From Lutraria lutraria (lineage: Eukaryota > Mollusca > Bivalvia > Venerida > Mactridae): 64,000 bases of DNA. The DNA lies in assembly GCA_964023205.1 (NCBI GenBank), contig OZ026841.1, positions 25,561,561-25,625,560 on the forward strand, read 5' to 3'. Position numbers and translations under genes: made by a program. Each line of letters begins with the position of its first letter. Within the stretch, counting starts at the first letter, position 1. The notes beneath the pieces are model-generated. The model had not been told where the DNA came from and made no database searches. It saw only the letters and a list, made by a program, of their open reading frames with translations. Shown here in pieces: positions 50,101-62,100 of the stretch.

Positions 50101-53100
50101 GTATTTTCTAAAGTTGACAAATTTACTGTCACCCTGTCAGACATGTAATATTTATTTTATTGTACCGAAAAACTATACAAATCATGAACTTTATTCAATC
50201 TTTATTTGTCTGTGCAACGGAAATGCAAACAAAGATATTGCACATCCGCGAATGGTACAGTATAATTTCCGAACATTCCGTATCCATGGTAACGGGCGAC
50301 AGTATTTTTCTGACAGTATAATTTTTCCCGCTTGGTCTGACAGTACTTATATGTCACGCTGGCCTATGGAAGATTAACACTGTAAATGAAATGGAGGTAT
50401 AATAATGCAATCTATCCAGAGCGGTCCTCTCTTGAGCAACAATCTCTTGAGCAACAACCCCCCTTTCAACAACAGTATGATTGCACTACTAAGCTAATAA
50501 TTTAACCTCTGTAGAGCAAAAACCTCTCAACAACAACATCATTTTGCTACTTCCAGTGGGTGTTGCTTTATGGTGTTTGCACAGTATATGTTTCCTTATT
50601 TTTTACCATTTAATTATTGTTTTTCAGAATTTCCAAAGATAGCCTCTATATCACGAAGCAGAATGAAAATGACACTGAAACGGTAAGACGTTCTATTATT
50701 TTTATTAACAGATGTCAATCATTACAAAAGTATGGTGATGTGATTAAAATATAGCTTGTCAAAACACTTCATATATAAAACGGATTCCTTATTTCTTTTT
50801 TCTCTTGGTCTATAATGAAAATTATTACACCTGACGTCCATTATCCTTAAAAAAGTTCCATAATATCAGATATACATTGTAGTTAGGCTTTTGCATACTA
50901 GTAGATATGAAATGGTGGACTCCAGTCACGCTACGAGTATATCTTTATATTATCCTTTTCCAGCAAACACAACGAAAACGGTGCCCATTATGTGGATGAA
51001 TTACACAAGGATACGCTCACGGTTCCAAAAGTAATTGAACTGTTTAGACTGAAATATCAGTCGTCATAGTGCTAGTGACCTTTTGATGTGCTAAATCTGT
51101 AATATTGTACAACAATTGAGTCATATCAGTCAGGCTTTGCTATTAGTTCTCTTTGAAAAGTCAAAGCATTTTATTGATTTAAAACTTTTATGGTCAAACT
51201 CAACCTTTTAGATTCCATGAATATTTTTTTCGAAATTTGTTTGTATAATAAAAAGATTTTAAAAGTTTCTTAATTTCGATACTGTATTCCTCCATTTTTA
51301 TTTTTACTCTTCTCTATCTTTTGCATTGTATAAGACATAACCTTCTTTGTCATATGGCCTCCTCCTTGGGCATCTTTTAAAACTTTAATTGGTTAATTGC
51401 ATGCATATTTTGTGCGGCTTGTTCCAGAGACCGGAAGTGAAGGTTAACATCCAAAGCGTTGAAGCTGACATGAAAAAACATTTGTCGTGTATACATTCAA
51501 TTCAAAACAAACGTGAGTATCATGAAACATATATACATTAAAACTACTGAAAGCCGAACTCCCAGAAAACAGGAATTCTCTAAAGATTTAAAGAAGTTTT
51601 TCACGCCCCGTTATTTTTAGAATTTATAAAAAATAACCGATATTCTCAAAAAATCGGACTTTGATACGAGTGATGTAAGAATAATGCATAAATCTGTTGA
51701 TCATTTAAAGTGTAATATAGCAGTATATTGTCATGGTCCAACGTTTGAGATTGATCGCACATCTCAAGTCATATGCCGTAACCAAGGTGACCCACCTCCG
51801 TGCTCGAGTTGTTAAGGTCGCTGGCTTCAAATCACTTAAACCTCTCAATGATAGAGGATCGTGGGTTCGAGCACAGCTACCGACCATGTCTCTTAATTTG
51901 AGAAAGTAGGCAGTTGCTTATGGAGGAAGGGAGTCTAGTACTGGATATTCCTAAGAACGATGGTTAGGTGTCCGCCTCATGTGAATCTGACTGTCGAAAA
52001 GGGGCGTAAAACAAACAAACAATCAAACATGTGACCATGATGATACATCAGCTGATAGAATTTATTATTTCAGATGATCGGAACAGAACTGAATGTGTAC
52101 ATAATCTCCGGACACTCATTCATTCATTGAAAAATGATGATTTTGTAAATCTTGCCACAGAGGCACTGACCCGACAATGTAACTCTAACAACACTCTATG
52201 CGTAGATGAGAAAAATCTATTTATTGACATAATAGCTCGAGAAGGAAGTGCTGACGCCCAGCTTTTAGTCCTAAATATGATCATACGACATCCTAATGTC
52301 ACAGAGGAGGATTTAAGGAGATGCTTGTTTCATACAATTGCCCTTGAGACACCGGAACTTGTAAGTACACAAAATATATAGCTACCACTCGGATATGACG
52401 AGATGTTGCGTGTTCCCCATTCTTTTTCTGTCCACAACTTTGACAAAATGCGTAATCGAGGGCCAGAAATTACCTGCAAAAGTAAACCATTGCCTTGTTT
52501 CCACACTCATCCATATCTACAAACTCGAACTCCTCTGTAATTTGACCGATATTTCCACATCTGTACAATATGTTGGCCGGTAACATTGGAAGCATCGTTG
52601 AGACAAGGATAAGTTGAAAGAGATTTGAAAACACTTGTTACCATTGAGAATTAAATATTTGATACTTAGTCTACAAATCTGATAGCAATAAAATATTTCT
52701 GATTTTGACTCGAACCCGGAAGCACTCAAGTATTTTTTTCTTTCCAAAAGGAGCTGGTGCAGCATATAGAACATCTTTGTTTTGAAGGAGACACTAGTCC
52801 AGGAGGTAAGATGTCTAATCTTGTATAAATAATGTAAGACTTTTATGATATCATCGATAAAAACATAAATAAGATCAAAATTGAACTCGACAACTTTAGG
52901 TCGTCTTGTTTTTATCTCATGTGCACTTCAAACAATGGCTTATCAAGACTCGTGTCGTGAGGCATTTTAAAAAAGTATGTTTTTTTCTTTAGCTAGTTGC
53001 TCAAGACGTTTTATCTCGCACTAAATCATTGGACCGATTTTGAGTTTGAGATTTTTTATCATCAATTTGTCTGATTCAATTGATTTATCCGCAGTTGATT

Positions 53101-56100
53101 GGTGATTTACAACTTTATCGTGATAAGAGATATTCAACTTAGTTACAGTCAAACCAAGGGGCTTGTAATTTTATCTAGTACTGGGTTGTTAGCGTTATAT
53201 CTTGACCACAGAACACAACTTTAACATCAAACACAAGAAGTGACAACTTTGTTTTGCATCACACTAAATTGATAAGTTAAAAAGGAAATAAAATATAAAG
53301 ATGTTTAACTGTTAGTAATAATCAGATAGTCTCAAAATTTCGTCAAAGAATATTTAGTTAGCTTTTCACCCTAGGCACATGTTGCCAATGGCAACGTCTT
53401 CCACATTCTTTGTTGGTTCAAGTTAGAGCGTATTTCTCTTTTTAAAATCGGTCATGTAGTCGAGAGCAATTTCAATCACCTCCTAAATCATCAACCTAAG
53501 ATGAAATGAACTAAACTATTGATAAACTTTATGTAACTTTCAGCAACCCCGGGACTTTCCAAAACTCAAAAACGGGCATGTCTAGCACTCGGAGCAATGG
53601 CTAAATCCCTGCACGCCCGGAACGTAACGGAATCGGATAGAATAGTTCAACGCATTGAGTACTGGTTAGATCATCATAATCAAAGTAAGTATAATGACCT
53701 TATAAGATTGCTTTATTTTGCCATTATAAGTAACACATTTTTATAACAGCAATCATACTTCTAATGAAGATATATAAATCCTACCGCCTTGCTCGTGATA
53801 TTCAAATGATTCACGGGCGTGGCTGTCCAAAAAGATTAATTAACAATGAATCATACTACGAATGGAAACAGTCAATAGATTAGAACAAAAACAAAAATAT
53901 GCTTATGATGTTTTTGAGTTGATATTAACATTGCAGAATATTGTACTGCAATAATTAACATTGCGTGTATTGTACTTCGTATATTTTAGCGAGATCAATG
54001 AATATTGTGAAACCGCGTGAACGGCGCTCTATAATTCAACATGACACACCGGCACGTAAACATATAGAGACAAAGATGGTTCTGATTCAATCACTCGGTA
54101 ATGCTGGCAAACAGAGGTCTATACGACACATCAGGTCTTACATGGAACCTAATGTTGGGGTCACTGCCTGGAGAAGAGCTGCCATCCATGGTCTTAGACA
54201 CTTTACATGCAATGAGGTGATTTTTTATCATTCATGAATAATCTGAAACTACATATATCATGAAATGTATACAAATCTTCAATAAAAGAACATCAGTATA
54301 TATTCTTATAATCCATTTTATTCAATGCTACCCTTTGACAAGAATACCCGTTTATCTCGTTAACAGTTATCTGACCAGTGCACTAATTCAATATGTATTA
54401 AAACGATTGTAGGAAATAGAAAGATCCAACATATTTTGTTCACGTAAAAAACGTCATGTCAACGTTCATTTATATTCATATTTCTTAAGAAATTAAAATA
54501 AATTAAAACTAAAAATAACTAGGAAGAAAGTTGCTACGATAACAAATTAAACATGCCTTTTTATTCTGAATAAGTTTATAAGCATACGTGCAGTCAAACC
54601 TGTGTTAGTGTCCATCTCTGAATAAAGGCTATCTCGTGAATAAAGCCTATTCTTTTAAAAAGCGCCATTGATTATTTGCAACAACATGACTTAAAGACTG
54701 CCTGTCATTAAAGGCCACTTTTGTCTTTCCCAATAGTGGCCTTTGTTCACAGGTTTAAATATATTCGCATTACTTATTGGACATATTTGTTTATACAGAG
54801 TGCGCATGCGCTAGTCACCAGTGCAGCTCATGATGATGACGATATTGTTAGAAAGACAGCTGTAAACGTTCTCAAAAAGCATCCTAGAAGACATAACTTC
54901 ACCACTGAACATGAAAATATAGTGTTAAGGTCAGGCTCTTGTTTGTAACACATATACATGTGTGAACAAACATACGCTTCACATTAGAATGCTACGCATT
55001 TTTGTATGTTATGCGACGTCACATGTTATCATTAAGAATCTAAAACACGTATAACAGCGTTAAGACCACCTTTAAATCTAAAAGATCCAGATCTCATTAT
55101 CAGTTTGAAATGTAGTAGGTAGTTGAAAACTTGTCCAAAATAATATAAGTCGCATTACTATTTCATATTGATAAAGTGGTATATATGTTGAGTTTTACAG
55201 AAAAGTGAACTGATGAACATTACGAGTCATATAAAAATTGATATCATATTGGTTAATATGAAAACGTACATATACGAGTCACAGGTGCTTGACATCATAC
55301 ATGTTAACTAGGCTCTTGTCAAATATAACATTTTTTACTATCCCAGGTCTGTGCCAAACACCTATGGTACGAGTGACCCGCCTCCGTGGTCGAGTGGTTA
55401 AGGTCACTGACTTCAAATCACTGTAACCTCTCACTGATAGAGGATCGTGGGTTCGAGCACAGCTACCGACCATGTCTCTTTATGTGAGAAAGTAGACAGT
55501 CGCTTACGGAGGATGGGAGTCTAGTACTGGTTCTTCCAAGGAACAATGGTTAGGTGAACTGTCCGCCTCATATGACTCTGACTGTTGAAAAGGGGCGTAA
55601 AACCAAAACAAACAAGCAACATGTACAAGCGCAAAGAGATCCTTGAATTATTTAACCAGTCGATAATTAGAATAAGATTAAGATATCATGGAGATAGACT
55701 AAATGTCGGGTATTGTATAGATATTGATGATAATGGTGATGAAGAAAATACTTCAGGCACTGTCATAACATACGTGATCATGATTGTAATAATAGTGGTG
55801 GTGATTTGTCATTATACGAGCCTTTATGGTCCAACGTACTTATGCTACATCTTTTACAGTAAGAATTATACCTACCCCTTGATATCACGTGTCAGGAGAA
55901 GTTTACTGCAAACATTGGAACAAGGAATTAGTGTTAAAATTAAGCCACCGGGTATTGAATGGGACAAGGTGATTGGAAACTCTAAAATAGGCGCAAGTTT
56001 TGGGTTACACATTCGAAATATTCTGGATCTTAAGTTAGGTATACAGGATTATTTCCTAATTGAACTTTTTTTTGAGTAATTTGTTTAATCGATTAAGCTG

Positions 56101-59100
56101 AACTCAATATTTTGGAAAACAAATCTTAGTTTTCCTTTGAATTATCAATTCTTATTAATACTTATATTAGTGGGTGATATTAACGATGTTTCTACTGGTG
56201 AACAGTGAACACCGGCTGGTGGAGTAATGCGCGTGTGGACTGGCCAAACAGCTTACGAAGCCAACCGGACTTGAATCATTTTAGAATTATTGTGTACCTT
56301 ACTTGTATGCATAAATTAATGGTGGATTTGTTGACTTATAAATTTGTCAATAGTTGTATATATTTCACCCATATCATTTTTGACTAACATGTTTGTATTC
56401 ATTACATATTGTTTTCACCATGTCGTAATTTTGATTGTACAGCACTTTTGAACGTGTAATTACATGAAAAAAGGGCTATATAAATATGGTATAATAATGG
56501 TGATCGGATTTGAGAAGGTGCTAAGGGGCACAACTCTTTATCATTTGTTATACGTTGTTTCTACAGTAAATTAGTAACAACAATGAATGATTTCAGCTTT
56601 ACTAAGTGGCCACTTTATGGTAGACGTTTATGACAGCGTATATGCTGAGGCTCATGTTGGTATGATTGATTTTCAAGTAGACATTGTCAAAGCCTACATT
56701 TGTTTCAAAGGACATATCAAATATGATCTTAATGTCTTGAAAGTAAGATACAGTTGCATTTGTTCTTTTATTTCTGTTCTCAATCGACGCGGTTTAAAAG
56801 TCTCATATAAAACACGCACTAGTTTAAATCCAAACATATATTTTTATTGGTTTAAGCATATTGAACAAAAGTCGACTATTTTACCGCTCACTTACTAACA
56901 AAATTTTTATCAAGTAATAATGATAATTGTAGGAATACGCTAGTATTGCATTTGGACAAGCATCCAAACATTTTTTTCTAATGAATGAAGGTAATCGCTT
57001 GACGACTGGGAGCTAAATCGATCTGAAACCGAAAAGATAGGATGAAAAATATAAGTTATACTTGCTCAAGAGAATATATCACCATACACTAGAGCTACAA
57101 TTTTTTATGAAAAAAATAATTACTAAACTGAAAGTGTTTCAAATCATCGAACATGTTCTGCTCACTGATATTCAACCACGCACAATAAATACTACACAGT
57201 ACAATGCAATACTAGTATATACTACAATATAATATACTTCACTTTTAGTTTTAAATAAATTATCGAAATTTTCCTGATTTCCTGCCTGAATGCTGTTTTA
57301 TATTAGTTCAAAACACACTTGCAATGTCTTTCCAGGATTTCGGAATTAACAGCCTGTCTGACCTGGTACATATCTACGATAAAATTGTAGCGAAAATAAT
57401 AAATCCAATCAAAAACGCTATAACGTCATTTGGTGAAATTATAAAAGTATTCAAAGGTAAATAGTTTATTGTTTTAATCATGTCATACAAAATTGCATGA
57501 TCTAAGATTAAAACATTCGTTATTTCTTTTATAAGGAACCATATCTTTGATCTTAAAGAGGGAATTTTGTGTGGGCTATCTTAGTCATTACGTGTTGCAA
57601 AAGGGCAAAACAATTGTACATCCATTGTCCACTTGGAATTTTAATAACGTTTCACAAGCAATGTTCTTGAAGCAAACAAAACTGGATTCATCGTTTGTTC
57701 GAAGATTTGTACTTGCTTACTTAGATAATTATTTTATTACGAATTGCTTTCAGGAAATTCACCAAATAACGTAATAAACATAATAGTGCAAACCGTCAAA
57801 AACCTGCCGACGATTATGGGTGAGGTTTCCGCGAACTTACAAACATTCGTAAAGAAAATTTTCAACATCGCTGGATCGACAATTGTTGAAGAGATTAAAA
57901 TAATCATACAGGAAGTTCGTAACTTTGTTGATGGCGTGAAACAAGATATCCTTAAATTCTACAATGTGAGTTGTTTACTTATTCCAGTTTTCTAGATAAA
58001 TGCTTGTACAATAAGTTGTTTGATACTCTCGCTAATGCAGACAAAAAATGGTCGTTTCAGTAAAAAAAGTAGCGGATAGTGCACTCGGGCTGTTGCGTAA
58101 CTATACAGTCGCGTGATCTGTCCAGAGTAATTTGGCCGTCTTGACATCACTAGTTTAACAGATAGCGTAGAGAAAAGCCTAAAAGACTCTGTAATTGTTA
58201 TTGATCGCACCAACCTTTATGTATCGTATGTGAACAAACGCTCTGCTGTTTTAGGATATAGTTGATGCCGTCACTTCAGCTCTTCCATACATAGCCAAGA
58301 AGATCGTGGATTCATACAACCTGATAGTGAATTCACTGAGACACCTCTTAGATAATCCAATGCAAGCGATGACGTCAATGTCACGTGCTGTGATTAAGTA
58401 AGTTCCGGAATTATTACATCAATAAGAGAAATGGAACTATCTTTACTCTTACACACAAGTGTGTAATTACGAATGTCATTTAAAAACTTTGTATACAATA
58501 AGGATACCAAAATTAATATCTTTACTCAAGCATGAAATTAACTGTGATTGTCTCTGTTTTCATTTTGCTGGTGAAATTATTCATATTAACATTCTTAGAG
58601 GTAGATCTTTGATGATGAAGTATTTTTTTGTTATATGACAATTCAACATTAATATATTCACAGATACGTATTTTCAATATAATGAAGCGTGTGCATAAAT
58701 TCCTTTTCAGCATAAAAATGGCCATAACAATGGCTATTGATGTTAAGACGACTGTTGTAAATGCGTGTATGTTTATAAAAGGTAATATTATTACTGCTAA
58801 AAAAATAATGCATGACATGTTTTGCATATACAATGGACTAACAAACCAACATTCTTGTATTTATTTTGGTAGTAGGAATATACATACTGCACTGTACATA
58901 AAGATAAATGACACGAGTCCCAAACTTCAGTCATTTTATATTCGTCGCTATTGATAAGAACATACTTACGCTTAGCATCAACTGGTTGTCACTTTAATAA
59001 AACAACTACCTTAGCTACCATATATTTGAACTGACTTACTATAATTTCAATTTAAAAGTTATTTACCATCATTATATTTCTAATAAAGCTGGTCTTTAAA

Positions 59101-62100
59101 CCCAACGTACTACGACTCTTCCTTTATTGTGGGTGTACGTGTGTTTCATCATCACGCGGAACTGTTTCTCGTGTTTGTTTCAGGTAGAGCAGTTGAATGG
59201 CTGAACACTGCGAAACAAATTCCAGGTATTCTAAAGAGACTTGCTGAAGCATTTAAGAAACTTGTAGGTTCACTTAATGACAGAAAACGTCGCGATATCA
59301 CATCTCTTGAGAAAAGAATGACAACAGTACTGAGCGATGGTATCAATGCTACTGTAAGTTATATTAACAACTTAATTAACTAATGGAAAATGCATAAGAT
59401 GGTCTTCCCAGTCTACGTGAACTTGTACCGTCAGATGCAAGCGAGAAAATGATTGACGATTGGCTATGTAATTTGAAGTCTAGTTATTGCAAATTAATAA
59501 TCTAGGTTTAATGAGATGTCAATCAGTAGATGTGTTTTGATATCTAACATCAAGTGCAGTGATCTTTGGTGTACAAGGTACAGTTTAAAACGTTATATAC
59601 TTTTTGTCAATTTAATACTACATTAAGGGAAAATGGTAAACGAAACAGATAATGTTATGTAACATGGATCAGAAAGATAACTACCTGCACATAATCGTAT
59701 AAACATAGGTTAAATTTAAGCAATGCGTTAAATTGCCTAAGCTTGGAGGTAACTTAGTCGCTGTGTCTGCAATTGATAATTAAGTTATCCGGATACTCTG
59801 TTTTGGTCTACTTGCTCATCTGAATTGCCTATAGGGTTTGGTACAAGAAAGACCGTCGTTTCTGGTTAACATTTGCTGAACCTTTATACCTATTTCAAAA
59901 TTAACAAAGTGGTAAAGTTTAACCAATGTGTATGCAATTGAGCGCAGTTCGAGGCGGACTAATACTTTCAGCATAGTCATATTTTGATATAAAGTGTTAA
60001 CCTTCATTGAACAATCACAAACACATTACTTTCAGAGAGATTCGATCCGTGAGCTGAAGGAAAATTTGAAAGCCGAATGGGACAAGGTATTTGAACCATT
60101 GAGACCGCTGATAGACATTGTAAAACCATTTGTAGACGAGTTCAAGGCTGTTATGGACCTTATAAAGGGAATAAAATGGGCGTATAAGGAGGTGAAAGAA
60201 GTGTAAGCAAACCTATTTATTAATATATTAACCTCTTCGACCGTGGTTTAAACTGCAATAGGAATAAAGGAATTTTCATATTGGTAAACAATGTCATAGA
60301 AATGTTGTAGCATTTAGTATGCTGTTCGTATGATGCCACATGTCCAATATCGCATAGAATATTATTGACCTAGTTCTTCTATTTCAGAAGTTAGCCCATT
60401 ATTAATTACTCTGTTGTAAACTGTTGACAACAATTGTTTTACATATCTATAGTATGCAGTTGCAAAGAAAATACTTACTGCATATCGACCATCTGACATT
60501 TGTTATTATATCATCTTATTTACGGTTGTGTACAAATTATGATGTTTAATCACAGTATAGAGACAAGTAAATCGCTCGTACAGAAGGTCTTTGGTCCCAA
60601 ATTCCACAAGAACTTTCCAACGGAACGTCGACCAGCCAAGGGTGATTGCAAGGAAGGAGTCTGGCCGACCACAACACGAAACTCGTACAAGACCACTGGA
60701 GTTGACGTTACGCTAGGAGAAGGCCAGTCCGTAAGTGCGAAACATAATCTCATACTTGTAGTTATAAGGTTGTAGAATAAATGTGTTCAATATAACGTTC
60801 TAAAACTATTTTATAGAAGGACAACTCGTGTACTAATGAAACATGTAATACTTGTACATGTATGTGTTTATAATACAATACTGGATGCAATACAACAAAG
60901 GAAGGTTACAATGTCGTGGTTTGTCTCAAAGTACAACCGGTTTCACTTTTGTCATAAAAGATGCATATAAATATCATTCTACGTTCCCCAGTTTTAGGAA
61001 ATGGTATTCTTTTTATATCGTATGCTTATCATTATTCGTTTAGATTGTCATGCCCGTGAACGGAATTGTTCACCAACAGTCAGGCAAAAGGGTCATCATT
61101 CAACCGATCGATCCGGAGTTAAGTGCTCTTGAAATTGTTATAGAAAATATAAATATTAATCCAAAGTATGCAGGCGGCGAAATTACAGCGAAAGCAGGCG
61201 AAAAGATTGGAAGGGCATCACGGGCGCCGAAGTGTAGTCCAAATTATATACATGTGTCAGTTAGAAATCCTAAAGATGAGACAGGCGCAGACGAAGATTA
61301 CGATTACACCGATCCTGGGCCTTTCCTGGACCGACTTGTCCCAATACCGAAATGGATTCAGGAGTGTAATGATCACGAATTCCGGTATGTTCAATTTTCT
61401 ATTTCATTGTAGATTTGGTGAGAAAACTGCATGCATCACACTCATATTTAACGTCGCATCAACAGCCATGGTCGTTTGGTGACTTCCACCTTTAACGATG
61501 AATGAAGGCCTGAGTAGCACCACTGACCTTCCTTGTGCTATCTGGACAGCTTCCTTACATGTGCATTGTCACGGACGGAATTCAAACTCACGTCGGTGAT
61601 AGGCCAATGATTACTATTCCGACAACATAGCCATTCGATCATGGAGGCGCATTAGACAATTGCTTTGAAAAACATTTAGTTTCAATACTGTTTTATCGTG
61701 TGTTTTTTTGTTGTTGTTGTTGTTTCATTTTGGTATGATCCCATATGTTAGATATATGTGCTTGGGGGATTAGGCAGACAGGTCATGTGTTTTTTCTCCA
61801 TTATTCTTTTTTGTATATATGTTGTGTAATAACTTATTGAATAACATTGTAGATACATAGGTCAGACGTTTGACTCTGGAGAGTCGACTGAAGACGAGGA
61901 ACCTGAAGGCGAGACGGAAAAAATTGAAAGAGACCCGCCTGGTGATTTGGATGAAATGCTTGGTGAAGAGGATTCTGAATATAGACCGGATCACCCGTCA
62001 CTCTATGATCCTACCTCATTCGATAAAAGTTTATTGGATAGTCTAAAGAAAGAAGCAAAGAAATTTGCCGAGTTCTTTAAATCGGCTTTGTTTGGTAAAG

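Noticed and set aside
51705..51887. Minus-strand frame [12 protein letters not shown] and its relative at 55279-55473
   Set aside because: Reverse reading of the SINE tRNA-like head.
55585..55859. 5' part of a 164-codon open frame
   Set aside because: It crosses a SINE tail and intron; only 55860-56038 has splice sites and family similarity.
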